Source of the DNA: Pseudomonas laurentiana
GTDB lineage: Bacteria > Pseudomonadota > Gammaproteobacteria > Pseudomonadales > Pseudomonadaceae
Assembly (NCBI RefSeq): GCF_014648275.1
Contig: NZ_BMQU01000005.1
Coordinates: 1 to 64,000 of the forward strand
Direction of reading: 5' to 3'
DNA: 64,000 nucleotides
The notes under the pieces are model-generated. The model had not been told where the DNA came from, ran no database searches, and saw only the letters and a program-made list of their open reading frames with translations. This document shows positions 20,754 to 30,020 of the stretch, one piece after another. Each line of letters starts with the position of its first letter. Position 1 is the first letter of the stretch. The translations under genes and the position numbers were made by a program.

Positions 20754-22190
20754 ATGCCGCATATTCTGATCGTCGAAGACGAAACCATCATCCGCTCAGC
20801 CTTGCGTCGCCTGCTCGAACGGAACCAGTACCAGGTCAGTGAAGCCGGCTCGGTACAAGAGGCTCAGGAACGCTTCAGCATTCCGACCTTCGACCTGATC
20901 GTCAGTGATCTGCGACTGCCCGGCGCCCCAGGTACCGAACTGATCAAGCTCGGCCAGGGAACCCCTGTGCTGATCATGACCAGCTATGCCAGCCTGCGTT
21001 CAGCCGTCGACTCAATGAAAATGGGGGCCGTCGACTACATCGCCAAGCCCTTCGATCATGACGAGATGCTTCAGGCCGTGGCACGCATCCTGCGCGATCG
21101 GCAAAGCGCTCCCGCAGCCCCTGCCGAACGCGTGAACGGCAAACCGGTCACCAGCGAAAAGGCCGCCAGTGAAAGCGCCAATGGAGAGATTGGTATCATC
21201 GGCTCGTGCCCGCCGATGCAAGATCTCTACAGCAAAATCCGCAAAGTCGCGCCCACCGACTCCAACGTGCTGATTCAAGGCGAATCGGGTACCGGTAAAG
21301 AATTGGTCGCACGCGCCCTGCACAACCTGTCACGACGCGCCAAAGCGCCAATGATCTCGGTGAACTGCGCGGCCATTCCGGAAACCCTGATTGAGTCCGA
21401 ACTCTTCGGCCACGAGAAAGGAGCGTTCACTGGCGCAAGCGCCGGTCGTGCCGGTCTGGTCGAGGCCGCCGATGGTGGCACGCTTTTCCTCGATGAAATC
21501 GGCGAACTGCCACTGGAAGCCCAGGCTCGCCTGCTGCGCGTCTTGCAGGAAGGCGAAATTCGCCGCGTTGGCTCGGTACAGTCGCAGAAGGTCGATGTGC
21601 GCCTGATCGCCGCCACCCACCGCGACCTGAAAAATCTGGCCAAGGTCGGCCAATTCCGCGAAGACCTTTACTACCGCCTGCACGTCATTGCCCTGAAGCT
21701 TCCTGCCCTGCGGGAGCGGGGTGCCGACGTCAATGAAATTGCCAATGCCTTCCTCGCCCGACAAAGCGCACGTATCGGCCGCAATGACCTGCGGTTTGCC
21801 CACGACGCAGAACTGGCGATTCGTCACTACTCCTGGCCAGGTAACGTGCGCGAACTGGAAAACGCCGTGGAGCGCGCAGTCATCCTCTGCGAGAGCCCGG
21901 AAATTTCAGCGGACCTGCTGGGTATCGATATCGAGCTGGGCGACCTGGAAGACGACGATGAAAGCTTCGGTGGTTTGCCTGCAAGCGGCACGCAAGCCAA
22001 CAGCAGTCATGAACCCATGGAAGACCTGTCGCTGGAAGACTACTTCCAGCACTTCGTCCTGGAGCACCAGGACCACATGACAGAGACCGAGCTGGCACGC
22101 AAGCTGGGCGTCAGCCGCAAGTGCCTGTGGGAGCGACGCCAGCGCCTGGGCATACCTCGACGCAAGAGCAGCGCCACCAACGAGGGCTGA
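20754..22190 (+). CDS. cbrB: CbrB, sigma-54-dependent response regulator
   Basis: This NtrC-type activator of carbon and amino acid utilisation genes and of the CrcZ sRNA has 478 aa. A receiver domain (1-115) carries phospho-acceptor Asp52. The AAA+ domain has Walker A GESGTGKE (176-183), the sigma-54-contacting GAFTGA loop (223-228) and Walker [14 protein letters not shown]-terminal Fis-type helix-turn-helix (about 440-468) includes [15 protein letters not shown]. It is the second gene of the cbrAB pair and ends at a strong terminator. Its own target, crcZ, lies immediately downstream. Confidence 0.97.
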   Translation: MPHILIVEDETIIRSALRRLLERNQYQVSEAGSVQEAQERFSIPTFDLIVSDLRLPGAPGTELIKLGQGTPVLIMTSYASLRSAVDSMKMGAVDYIAKPFDHDEMLQAVARILRDRQSAPAAPAERVNGKPVTSEKAASESANGEIGIIGSCPPMQDLYSKIRKVAPTDSNVLIQGESGTGKELVARALHNLSRRAKAPMISVNCAAIPETLIESELFGHEKGAFTGASAGRAGLVEAADGGTLFLDEIGELPLEAQARLLRVLQEGEIRRVGSVQSQKVDVRLIAATHRDLKNLAKVGQFREDLYYRLHVIALKLPALRERGADVNEIANAFLARQSARIGRNDLRFAHDAELAIRHYSWPGNVRELENAVERAVILCESPEISADLLGIDIELGDLEDDDESFGGLPASGTQANSSHEPMEDLSLEDYFQHFVLEHQDHMTETELARKLGVSRKCLWERRQRLGIPRRKSSATNEG

Positions 22191-22247
22191 TACCTTTCAG
22201 CTGTCACCCCACCGTTGGGCAGGTAACATAAGCTTCACGTGACAGAC

Positions 22248-22273
22248 TGTTACCGCAACATCAAGACGTAACA
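22248..22273 (+). promoter_or_regulatory. CbrB upstream activating sequence for crcZ
   Basis: TGTTAC (22248-22253), 14 bases, then GTAACA (22268-22273) form a perfect 6-bp inverted repeat. This matches, as I recall it, the TGTTAC-N14-GTAACA arrangement described for CbrB sites. It is about 100 bp upstream of the sigma-54 promoter, a normal distance for an enhancer-binding protein. Confidence 0.8.
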
Positions 22274-22311
22274 AAAACCGGGGCTTACGGTAACGAAGCC
22301 CCGGTTTTTTT
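22273..22311 (+). terminator. cbrB terminator, lying between the CbrB site and the crcZ promoter
   Basis: AAACCGGGGCTT (22275-22286) pairs with AAGCCCCGGTTT (22296-22307), followed by a run of seven T residues. It insulates crcZ from cbrB readthrough. Confidence 0.93.
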
Positions 22312-22370
22312 CGCCGCCGAAAAGGCCAAAACCAGGCGTAACCCCTTGTTTTACTGGGTTTCACAAAAGT

Positions 22371-22386
22371 TGGCACGGCACCTGCT
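22371..22386 (+). promoter_or_regulatory. sigma-54 (RpoN) promoter of crcZ
   Basis: TGGCACGGCACCTGCT matches the -24/-12 consensus TGGCACG-N4-TTGCW with one substitution. The GG (22372-22373) and GC (22384-22385) elements are correctly spaced. Transcription should start near 22397. Confidence 0.9.
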
Positions 22387-22396
22387 ATATGTTTGG

Positions 22397-22769
22397 TACA
22401 AGAACAATAACAAGCACTGCAAAAGACAATAAAAATAAGACGAATCGGCTCACGCACAATAAGAACAAGACGGCGGAGGCGCAGCTAACTGATTCTTTTG
22501 GAGAGGAGTTGTGTTTTGGGGCTTGCCCCACAACCAGGCAGAGAACAACAAAAACTGCACTAAAGCAGCGCCTATACTGGTTGGATCGACAGATCACCGC
22601 AACCTCAGCGACCAAAGCAATCCGTTTGCTCTTGGCTCCCGAATAGGGAGACGCTCTACAAGCCTCGGCTTTGTAGACAGGGCACTCAACAAAAACAAGA
22701 AGCCCAACAAAAAAATAAAAAGAGCACGCAACTACATTCCAGGGGAGCTTCGGCTCCCCTTGTAGTTTT
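22397..22769 (+). ncRNA. crcZ: CrcZ small RNA, antagonist of Hfq/Crc catabolite repression
   Basis: This is an RNA of about 370 nt between cbrB and pcnB, the conserved crcZ position. It carries six A-rich CA motifs of the AAnAAnAA kind: near 22401-22414, 22421-22440, 22454-22470, 22541-22556, 22686-22701 and 22703-22722. These sequester Hfq with Crc and relieve repression of catabolic mRNAs. Its 3' end is a hairpin at 22741-22760 (GGGGAGC-TTCG-GCTCCCC) inside an outer ACTAC/GTAGT pairing, followed by T residues. It is driven by CbrB and RpoN. Short open frames crossing it on either strand look incidental. Ends are inferred from promoter and terminator. Confidence 0.92.
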
Positions 22770-22888
22770 CCTACCCGCGACCCCTCACGCTGCTGCCTAC
22801 ACCATTCCCCGAGTAAATGCTAGAATCCCCGCCTATCATGCGGCCATTCTTCGTTTATGGCTGAAAATTCCTTCAAACAGTGCATCCC

Positions 22889-24277
22889 ATGCTGAAGAAG
22901 CTGTTCCAGTCGTTCCGTCCTACCGTTCGTGGCCCGCACCACCAGCGCACCACGCCTGAAGTGATTAATAGCAGTCAACATTCGCTGCAACGTGGCCAGT
23001 TCAGTCGTCATGCGGTGAGCATCGTCGAGCGTCTGCAAAACGCCGGCTACCAGGCCTATCTGGTCGGTGGCTGCGTGCGCGATCAGCTTCTGGGCATTAC
23101 GCCGAAAGACTTCGACGTCGCCACCAGCGCCACCCCCGAGCAAGTACGTGCAGAGTTCCGTAACGCACGCGTCATTGGCCGCCGCTTCAAGCTGGTTCAC
23201 GTCCACTTTGGCCGCGAAATCATTGAAGTTGCGACTTTCCGTGCCAATCACCCCGAAAGCGAAGAGGAAAACAGCCACCAATCCTCGCGCAACGAAAGTG
23301 GGCGCATCCTGCGCGATAACGTCTACGGCACATTGGAAGAGGACGCGCAGCGCCGCGACTTCACCATCAATGCGCTGTACTACGACCCGATCAGCGAGCG
23401 TATCCTCGATTACGCCAACGGCGTACACGACATCCGTAACCGCTTGATCCGGTTGATTGGTGACCCGACCCAGCGCTATCAGGAAGACCCGGTACGCATG
23501 CTGCGTGCCGTGCGTTTCGCGGCCAAGCTGAACTTCGGTATCGAGAAACACACCGTGGCTCCGATTCGCCAACTGGCGCCGATGCTGCGTGAAATTCCCT
23601 CTGCCCGCCTGTTCGAGGAAAGCCTCAAGCTGTTCCTCTCCGGTCAGGCCGCCGATACGTTCGAGATGCTGGTCGATCTGCAACTGTTCGACCCACTCTT
23701 CCCGGCCAGTGCCCAGGCATTGGAAGACCATCCGACCTACACGCACACCTTGATCAGCCAGGCGTTGATCAATACCGATCTACGGGTCAAACAAGGCAAG
23801 CCAGTAACCCCGGCCTTCCTTTTCGCCGCCATGCTCTGGCCTGCCCTGCCAACACGCGCGCTGCACTTGCAGAGCCGAGGCATGCCGCCCATCCCGGCCA
23901 TGAACGAAGCGGCGCACGAACTGATCAGCGAACAGTGCCAACGCATCGCCATTCCCAAGCGTTTCACCATGCCCATCCGTGAAATCTGGGACATGCAGGA
24001 ACGTCTGCCTCGACGGAGCGGCAAGCGTGCCGATCTGTTGCTGGACAACCCACGCTTCCGCGCCGGGTATGACTTCCTGCTGCTGCGCGAAAGCGCGGGC
24101 GAAGAAACCGATGGCCTGGGCCAATGGTGGACTGATTATCAGGCGTGCAACGAAAGTGAGCGTCGCGACATGATCCGCGAACTCGGCAGCCGTGATGACG
24201 GTGCCGGTGCCGGACCGCGCAAACGCAAACGCAGTGGCAGCAAACGTAAGCGCGCCGATGGCGCATCGGGCGAATAA
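22889..24277 (+). CDS. pcnB: PcnB, poly(A) polymerase I
   Basis: It adds 3' poly(A) tails that promote mRNA decay by PNPase and RNase E. The roughly 462-aa product has the nucleotidyltransferase head (VGGCVRDQLLG, then the carboxylate pair in KDFDVATS), the RRDFTINALYYD block and the RNA-binding LIGDPTQRYQEDPVRMLRAVRF region shared with CCA-adding enzymes. The basic C-terminal tail (RKRKRSGSKRKR) is typical of PcnB. The ATG at 22889 is preferred over a GTG three codons upstream because MLKKLFQSF is the common start; neither has a clear ribosome binding site. folK follows two bases after the stop. Confidence 0.94.
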   Translation: MLKKLFQSFRPTVRGPHHQRTTPEVINSSQHSLQRGQFSRHAVSIVERLQNAGYQAYLVGGCVRDQLLGITPKDFDVATSATPEQVRAEFRNARVIGRRFKLVHVHFGREIIEVATFRANHPESEEENSHQSSRNESGRILRDNVYGTLEEDAQRRDFTINALYYDPISERILDYANGVHDIRNRLIRLIGDPTQRYQEDPVRMLRAVRFAAKLNFGIEKHTVAPIRQLAPMLREIPSARLFEESLKLFLSGQAADTFEMLVDLQLFDPLFPASAQALEDHPTYTHTLISQALINTDLRVKQGKPVTPAFLFAAMLWPALPTRALHLQSRGMPPIPAMNEAAHELISEQCQRIAIPKRFTMPIREIWDMQERLPRRSGKRADLLLDNPRFRAGYDFLLLRESAGEETDGLGQWWTDYQACNESERRDMIRELGSRDDGAGAGPRKRKRSGSKRKRADGASGE

Positions 24278-24279
24278 AC

Positions 24280-24756
24280 ATGCCTCGCGTCTATATTGGC
24301 CTGGGCAGCAACCTGGATGATCCGCGCCAGCAGCTTGAAAGCGCACTGCAATCGCTCGAACAGTTGCCGGCGACCGATCTGGTTGCCGTGTCCAGCTTCT
24401 ACACCAGCGACTCGCTATCACCCGGCCAGCCACGCTACACAAATGCCGTGGCGGCACTGGACAGCGCGCTGGAGCCTATTGCCCTGCTCGATGCCTTGCA
24501 ATCCATAGAAAACGCCCAGGGCCGCGTTCGCAAAGAGCGCTGGGGCGCACGAACCCTTGATCTGGACATCCTGCTGTATGGGGACCAGGTCATCGATGAA
24601 CCACGGCTGAAGGTGCCGCATTACCATATGCAGGCGCGCCCGTTCGTGCTCTACCCACTGGCCGAATTGGTCCCCGCCGACTTCCTGCTGGCCGACCAGC
24701 GCCCGCTCACCCAACTGCTGGCCGATTGCCCGTTCGTCGGCTTGGAGCGCCTGTAA
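24280..24756 (+). CDS. folK: FolK, 6-hydroxymethyl-7,8-dihydropterin pyrophosphokinase
   Basis: It transfers pyrophosphate from ATP to 6-hydroxymethyl-7,8-dihydropterin, the step before FolP in folate synthesis; folP also lies in this window. The 158-aa product opens with the GLGSNLDDPRQQLE loop and carries the signature RWGARTLDLDILLYG with its metal-binding Asp pair, then VPHYHMQARPFVLYPL. It is directly downstream of pcnB and presumably co-transcribed. A hairpin beginning within the stop codon region may end the unit. Confidence 0.96.
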   Translation: MPRVYIGLGSNLDDPRQQLESALQSLEQLPATDLVAVSSFYTSDSLSPGQPRYTNAVAALDSALEPIALLDALQSIENAQGRVRKERWGARTLDLDILLYGDQVIDEPRLKVPHYHMQARPFVLYPLAELVPADFLLADQRPLTQLLADCPFVGLERL

Positions 24757-24757
24757 C

Positions 24758-24822
24758 CGGGCGTTCCCCCACACGGTAACGCCCGTAACAGTGCATTCGT
24801 AACAATGCGGTAACAGGGTAAT
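24758..24822 (+). promoter_or_regulatory. hairpin and GTAAC direct repeats between folK and panB
   Basis: CGGGCGTT (24758-24765) pairs exactly with AACGCCCG (24778-24785), a hairpin without a T-run just after folK. The same segment holds direct repeats GTAAC at 24776, 24785, 24799 and 24810 and GTAAT at 24818. The rest of the 251-bp gap presumably carries the panB promoter; I could not fix its boxes. Confidence 0.4.
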
Positions 24823-25007
24823 TGACTTCAGCCCCCTCGCTCACGACTATAGGCGTCCCGTGGCGCCCAAGCGCCGCAAAAAGGCGTATATAGGCCTGGA
24901 ACAGGTCGTATTTCAAACACCACAATCGATGATGTGCTGTTCCAGAAGATGAATACACGCGTTGTACGCAGTCGTTTTTCACAGCGCCTGAACGAGGATT
25001 CCTTTTC

Positions 25008-25808
25008 ATGCCAGATGTAACCCTGACCACCCTGCAGAGCCTCAAGCTCAAGGGTGAGAAAATTGCCATGCTGACCTGCTACGACGCGACGTTTGCTCAG
25101 GCATGCTGCCGCGCCGGTGTAGAAATTCTGCTGGTCGGTGATTCGCTGGGTATGGTCCTGCAAGGCCATGACAGCACCCTGCCCGTTACCAACGCCGAAA
25201 TGGCCTACCACGTAAGCAGCGTCAAGCGTGGCAACGAAGGCGCGCTGATTCTTGCCGATCTGCCGTTCATGGCGTATGCCACCACCGAACAAGCATTCGC
25301 CAACAGTGGTGCACTGATGCAGGCTGGCGCCCACATGGTCAAGATCGAAGGTGCCGCCTGGCTGGCCGATACCATTCGTCTGCTCGCCGAACGCGGTGTA
25401 CCTGTGTGCGCGCACATGGGCCTGACACCACAAGCGGTGAACATACTCGGAGGCTATAAGGTACAAGGTCGCCAGGAGAACCAGGCCCGGCAAATGCGTG
25501 CCGATGCCATTGCCCTGGAGCAAGCCGGTGCCGCCATGCTGCTGCTGGAATGTGTTCCAAGTGAGCTGGCCGCCGAAATCACCCAGGCCGTGAAAATACC
25601 GGTCATCGGCATTGGCGCAGGCAGCGCTACCGATGGTCAGGTTCTGGTCATGCACGACATGCTCGGCCTGTCCCTCAGTGGTCGTGTACCCAAGTTCGTG
25701 AAAAACTTCATGACTGGCCAGAGCGACATTCAAAGCGCTTTGCAGGCCTACGTCAAAGAGGTCAAGGACGCCACTTTCCCTGGTAGTGAACACGGGTTCA
25801 GTGCATGA
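25008..25808 (+). CDS. panB: PanB, 3-methyl-2-oxobutanoate hydroxymethyltransferase
   Basis: It makes ketopantoate from 2-oxoisovalerate and methylene-tetrahydrofolate, the first committed step of pantothenate synthesis. Its substrate is an intermediate of the ilv pathway, also encoded here. The 266-aa product has the TIM-barrel signature [15 protein letters not shown] with a magnesium-binding Asp, followed by [10 protein letters not shown] and a VIGIGAG block near the C-terminus. A GAGGA box lies ten bases before the ATG. Its stop overlaps the panC start by four bases (ATGA). Confidence 0.97.
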   Translation: MPDVTLTTLQSLKLKGEKIAMLTCYDATFAQACCRAGVEILLVGDSLGMVLQGHDSTLPVTNAEMAYHVSSVKRGNEGALILADLPFMAYATTEQAFANSGALMQAGAHMVKIEGAAWLADTIRLLAERGVPVCAHMGLTPQAVNILGGYKVQGRQENQARQMRADAIALEQAGAAMLLLECVPSELAAEITQAVKIPVIGIGAGSATDGQVLVMHDMLGLSLSGRVPKFVKNFMTGQSDIQSALQAYVKEVKDATFPGSEHGFSA

Positions 25809-26665
25809 ATACAGTCAAAACCGTCCGTGAACTGCGCGCCGCCGTAGCGCGGGCACGCAGCGAAGGCAAACGCATCGGCTTCGTGCCGACCATGGGCAAC
25901 CTGCACAGCGGGCATGCTGCTCTGGTAGCCAAGGCTGCGCAGCGGGTCGATTTCGTCGTTGCCAGCATCTTCGTCAACCCTCTGCAATTCGGTGCAGGCG
26001 AAGACCTCGACAAGTACCCGCGCACACTTGCCGCCGATCAGGAAAAACTGTTGGAGGCAGGTTGCCACCTGCTATTTGCCCCTTCCGTTGAGGAAATGTA
26101 CCCCGAGGGTATGGCCGGTCAAACGCGCGTCTGCGTTCCACAGCTGTCTGAAGGCCTTTGCGGGGCGAGCCGGCCAGGACATTTCGAAGGCGTGGCCACG
26201 GTCGTCAGCAAGTTGTTCAACATGGTTCAGCCAGACCTGGCTGTTTTCGGCCAGAAGGACTTCCAGCAACTGGCGGTCATCCGGGCCCTGGTCCGCGACC
26301 TGAACATGCCGATTCAGATCATTGGCGAACCCACAGTGCGTGCGCCTGATGGCCTGGCATTGTCGTCACGCAACGGTTACCTGAACGATGAGCAACGCGC
26401 TTGCGCACCAGCGCTGTACCGCACGCTGACGCAAATGGCCGACGCCATCAAGGTGGGCAAGCATGACTTTCCGGCCTTGATTGCCCAAGGCCAGCAGCAA
26501 CTGATCGAGGCCGGCTTTCGCCCCGACTATCTGGAAGTACGCCACGCCATTACCCTGCGCCCGGCCACCGAGCAAGACCGTGACCTGGTGATCCTGGTTG
26601 CCGCGTTTCTGGGCGCCACCCGCTTGATCGACAACCTGCACCTGAATCTCGACGACAAGCCTTAG
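25805..26665 (+). CDS. panC: PanC, pantoate-beta-alanine ligase
   Basis: It joins pantoate and beta-alanine through a pantoyl-adenylate. The 286-aa product carries the HIGH-like adenylate loop ([14 protein letters not shown], about 28-41), the [18 protein letters not shown] block and a KMSKS-like region around [11 protein letters not shown]. It is translationally coupled to panB by a four-base overlap, so the two consecutive enzymes are made together. panD, which supplies beta-alanine, is the next gene. Confidence 0.97.
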   Translation: MNTVKTVRELRAAVARARSEGKRIGFVPTMGNLHSGHAALVAKAAQRVDFVVASIFVNPLQFGAGEDLDKYPRTLAADQEKLLEAGCHLLFAPSVEEMYPEGMAGQTRVCVPQLSEGLCGASRPGHFEGVATVVSKLFNMVQPDLAVFGQKDFQQLAVIRALVRDLNMPIQIIGEPTVRAPDGLALSSRNGYLNDEQRACAPALYRTLTQMADAIKVGKHDFPALIAQGQQQLIEAGFRPDYLEVRHAITLRPATEQDRDLVILVAAFLGATRLIDNLHLNLDDKP

Positions 26666-26766
26666 CGCCGTGTTGCCCGGCCTCTTGGGTTCGGGCACAC
26701 TGCCGCCGCTCGCGGGGCCGCGAGGCTCCGTGTACCTGTGCGAGAACCTGACCAAGGAATCCCCCC

Positions 26767-27147
26767 ATGCACGCCATCATGCTCAAGGCCAAACTGCATC
26801 GCGCAGAAGTCACTCACGCCGTACTCGACTACGAGGGCTCCTGCGCCATCGACGGGCTCTGGCTGGATCTGGCTGGTATTCGTGAGTACGAACAAATCCA
26901 GATTTACAACGTCGACAACGGTGAGCGCTTCACCACCTACGCTATTCGTGGCGAAGAAGGTTCCCGGATGATCTCGGTCAACGGCGCTGCTGCCCACAAG
27001 GCCAAAGTCGGCGACCGCGTCATCATCTGCGCCTATGCTCATTACAGCGAAGCGGAGCTGCACAACTTCAAACCGCGCATGCTATACATGGCACCGGGGA
27101 ATGAGCTGAGCCACACCAGCCATGCCATTCCGGTTCAGTTGGACTGA
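26767..27147 (+). CDS. panD: PanD, aspartate 1-decarboxylase proenzyme
   Basis: It decarboxylates aspartate to beta-alanine for PanC. This pyruvoyl enzyme cleaves itself between Gly24 and Ser25, seen here in YEGSCAID, to give the catalytic pyruvoyl group. The 126-aa length, and the conserved Lys9 (MLKAKLHRA), Tyr58-like (FTTYAIRG) and NGAAAH segments, are all standard. It lies 101 bp after panC with its own AAGGAA ribosome binding site. It may be in the same operon; no terminator is visible in the gap. Confidence 0.97.
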   Translation: MHAIMLKAKLHRAEVTHAVLDYEGSCAIDGLWLDLAGIREYEQIQIYNVDNGERFTTYAIRGEEGSRMISVNGAAAHKAKVGDRVIICAYAHYSEAELHNFKPRMLYMAPGNELSHTSHAIPVQLD

Positions 27148-27265
27148 GCCAACCCTTCAGCCAGGCCAACAGCAGGTTCGGGCGCAATCATTTCAAACGA
27201 GCCTGCAAACGGACCGACCTTTTCAGTGTCCAAGGCAGTTCCAGCAATAAGGAAAATCTGCAGCG

Positions 27266-28930
27266 ATGGCGTACTACCGCACCCCTCATGACGTTACCGC
27301 CCTGCCGGCCTGGCAGGCACTCCAGCAGCACCGCGAAGCCATGCAGCATTTCAGCATGCGCGAGGCCTTCAACGCCGACCCACAGCGCTTTAACCAATTT
27401 TCCCTGAGCTGTTGCGGCCTGTTCCTCGACTACTCGAAAAACCTCATCAATGCCCAGACCCGCAACCTGCTGGTAGGGCTGGCCGATGAAGTAGGCTTGC
27501 AGGACGCGATCAAGTCGCTGTTCGCCGGCGAAATCCTCAACGCCTCGGAGGGCCGTCCAGCGCTGCATACTGCGCTACGTCGTCCGGTAGGCGACAAGTT
27601 GAGCGTCAACGGCGCCAACATCATGCCTGAGGTACACAAGGTACTGAACCAGGTGACCGAACTGGTTGGGCGGATTCACGACGGCTTATGGCGTGGCTAC
27701 ACCGAAAAACCGATCACCGACGTGGTGAACATCGGTATTGGCGGCTCTTTCCTTGGCCCTGAGCTGGTCTCTGAAGCCCTGCTGCCCTACGCCCAGCGGG
27801 GCGTGCGTTGCCACTACCTGGCCAACATCGACGGCAGCGAGTTCCACGAGTTGTCGGCCAACCTGCGCGCCGAAACCACGCTGTTCATTGTCTCGTCGAA
27901 GTCATTCAACACCCTGGAAACCTTGAAGAATGCCCAGGCCGCACGCGCCTGGTACTTGGCTCAAGGCGGCTCGGAAGTTGAGCTGCACCGGCATTTCATC
28001 GCCGTTTCCAGTAACAAGACGGCCGCCATTGCCTTCGGCATCCGCGAAGAAAACATCTTCCCGATGTGGGACTGGGTCGGGGGTCGTTATTCGCTCTGGT
28101 CGGCCATCGGCCTACCGATTGCCCTGGCTATTGGCATGGCCAACTTCAAGGAACTGCTGTCCGGTGCCTATACCATGGACCAGCACTTCCAGAGCGCACC
28201 TTTCGAACAGAACATGCCCGTCCTGCTGGCTCTTCTGGGCGTCTGGTATGGCAACTTCTGGGGAGCGCAAAGCCACGCGATCCTGCCGTACGACCATTAC
28301 CTGCGCAACATCACCAAGCACTTGCAACAACTGGATATGGAGTCCAACGGCAAGAGCGTGCGCCAGGACGGCACTCCGGTAAATCATGATACCGGCCCGG
28401 TCATCTGGGGCGGCGTTGGTTGCAATGGTCAGCACGCTTACCACCAGTTGCTGCATCAAGGCACCCAACTGATTCCAGCCGACTTCATCGTCCCAGTCGT
28501 CAGCTTCAACCCGGTTGCCGACCACCACCAGTGGTTGTACGCGAACTGCCTGTCGCAGAGCCAGGCCCTGATGCTCGGCAAGACCCGTGCTGAAGCTGAA
28601 GCAGAGTTGCGCGAGAAAGGCATGGCCGAAACCGAAATCCAGAAGCTGGCGCCGCACAAGGTGATTCCGGGCAACCGTCCGAGCAACACCTTGGTGGTAG
28701 AGCGTATCAGCCCGCGTCGCCTGGGCGCACTGGTGGCCATGTATGAACACAAAGTGTTCGTGCAGAGCGTTATCTGGGGTATCAATGCCTTCGACCAGTG
28801 GGGTGTTGAGTTGGGCAAGGAACTCGGCAAAGGCGTCTACCAGCGCCTCACCGGCGGCATTGAAGAACCTGCCGAAGATGCCTCGACCCAAGGCCTGATC
28901 AACTACTTCCGCGGTCGCCACCGCGGCTGA
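27266..28930 (+). CDS. pgi: Pgi, glucose-6-phosphate isomerase
   Basis: It interconverts glucose-6-phosphate and fructose-6-phosphate. Pseudomonads lack 6-phosphofructokinase and use the Entner-Doudoroff route, so Pgi works mainly in the gluconeogenic and cycling direction. The 554-aa product has both signatures: [16 protein letters not shown] and the C-terminal [11 protein letters not shown]. The [11 protein letters not shown] and HQLLHQGTQ segments are also present. AAGGAA precedes the ATG. A strong hairpin follows the stop. Confidence 0.97.
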   Translation: MAYYRTPHDVTALPAWQALQQHREAMQHFSMREAFNADPQRFNQFSLSCCGLFLDYSKNLINAQTRNLLVGLADEVGLQDAIKSLFAGEILNASEGRPALHTALRRPVGDKLSVNGANIMPEVHKVLNQVTELVGRIHDGLWRGYTEKPITDVVNIGIGGSFLGPELVSEALLPYAQRGVRCHYLANIDGSEFHELSANLRAETTLFIVSSKSFNTLETLKNAQAARAWYLAQGGSEVELHRHFIAVSSNKTAAIAFGIREENIFPMWDWVGGRYSLWSAIGLPIALAIGMANFKELLSGAYTMDQHFQSAPFEQNMPVLLALLGVWYGNFWGAQSHAILPYDHYLRNITKHLQQLDMESNGKSVRQDGTPVNHDTGPVIWGGVGCNGQHAYHQLLHQGTQLIPADFIVPVVSFNPVADHHQWLYANCLSQSQALMLGKTRAEAEAELREKGMAETEIQKLAPHKVIPGNRPSNTLVVERISPRRLGALVAMYEHKVFVQSVIWGINAFDQWGVELGKELGKGVYQRLTGGIEEPAEDASTQGLINYFRGRHRG

Positions 28931-28940
28931 TCCTCCTTCC

Positions 28941-28970
28941 TGCCCCTGGTCGCACGCGCGACTGGGGGCA
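28941..28970 (+). terminator. hairpin after pgi
   Basis: TGCCCCTGGTCGC can pair with GCGACTGGGGGCA around a short loop, 11 bases after the stop, without a T-run. It may be a terminator or a 3' stabilising stem. Confidence 0.45.
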
Positions 28971-29007
28971 GTGAAGCGCACCGCAACGACGGTGCCGCAA
29001 GGACGTT

Positions 29008-29877
29008 ATGGAAGCCCTTCGTCGCCGTATCGAAACTCAACTGCTCAGCATGACCGGCCTGGCACTGGGACAACTGGATCTGGAACATCCCAAAGGTGAT
29101 CCAGGACTGTTTGGCCCAGAGAGTGTCTGCTGGCGCGTGCATGGCGATTTTCCCAGCATGTTGATTGGTGGCATCAGCGCACTCCTGGTGCAGGTCTTGC
29201 ACCCACTGGCGCTGGCTGGCGTCTGGGACCATTCGAACTTTCGCCAGGACATGCTCGGTCGTCTGCGCCGCACCAGTCAGTTCATCTCCGGGACGACCTT
29301 CGGTTCAACCCGCGATGCCGAGTGGCTGATCGATAAGGTAAAGACCATTCATCTACAGGTCGTCGGCACCGCCGCCGACGGACGCCCCTATGCCGCGAGC
29401 GACCCCGACCTGCTGACCTGGGTACACGTCGCAGAAGTCAGCAGTTTTCTCGCCGCCCACCTGCGTTACCACAATCCTCGGATGAGCCTCGCTGACCAGG
29501 ATACCTATTACGACGAGATTGCCTTGGTGGCCGAGCGCCTTGGCGCACGCAATGTACCCCGGTCGCGCCAGGCGATTGCCGAGTACCTGCAAGCCATGCG
29601 CCCACAACTGGTGTGCGATGCACGCAGCCGCGAAGTGGTTCGCCTGCTGCTCGATGCCCCTGCTCCGAGTCGGCAGGCCAAGCCCGTTGGCGCCTTGATG
29701 ATGCAGGCAGGCATCGACCTGTTACCGCCATGGGCCAGTGCCATGCATGGATTCTCACCAAACCCGCTGCAACGCCAACTGGTCCGCCTGGGGATTGCCG
29801 GTGTCGCCCCCGTATTACGCTGGGCCATGCGCGACAGCTCCAAGCACCGTGCACACCGACGCATGGGAATCAGCTGA
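29008..29877 (+). CDS. MpaB/DUF2236 family oxygenase-like protein
   Basis: This 289-aa soluble protein matches the oxygenase MpaB / DUF2236 family (the latex-clearing-protein-related heme fold). Recognisable blocks are [27 protein letters not shown], of which the His-x-x-Ala stretch is the family's likely heme-contact region; [12 protein letters not shown]; and [13 protein letters not shown]. The family includes heme b oxygenases and dehydratase-like enzymes, but no substrate can be inferred. AAGGA precedes the ATG. It stands alone between pgi and a thiolase gene. Confidence 0.75.
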   Translation: MEALRRRIETQLLSMTGLALGQLDLEHPKGDPGLFGPESVCWRVHGDFPSMLIGGISALLVQVLHPLALAGVWDHSNFRQDMLGRLRRTSQFISGTTFGSTRDAEWLIDKVKTIHLQVVGTAADGRPYAASDPDLLTWVHVAEVSSFLAAHLRYHNPRMSLADQDTYYDEIALVAERLGARNVPRSRQAIAEYLQAMRPQLVCDARSREVVRLLLDAPAPSRQAKPVGALMMQAGIDLLPPWASAMHGFSPNPLQRQLVRLGIAGVAPVLRWAMRDSSKHRAHRRMGIS

Positions 29878-30020
29878 CACTCAGTCAGCGGACGTCTGCG
29901 CCTCATACTTTGGTGATTGGCAGCCGCCTGGCCATCTGTGCCACCATGCCCCACCAACGAAGCCCAAAGCAGGCTTTTGCCGTTCCGATACCAAATCCAA
30001 CAAAACTAAGGACCTGCGCC

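Noticed and set aside
22389-22765. Short ORFs of 60-85 codons on either strand within CrcZ
   Set aside because: The locus is explained by CrcZ with its sigma-54 promoter, CA motifs and terminator; the frames lack ribosome binding sites and have biased composition due to the A-rich motifs.
29613-30020. A 136-codon N-terminal extension of the thiolase
   Set aside because: It overlaps the MpaB-family gene in another frame, and the ATG at 30021 begins the canonical thiolase N-terminus with a ribosome binding site region upstream.
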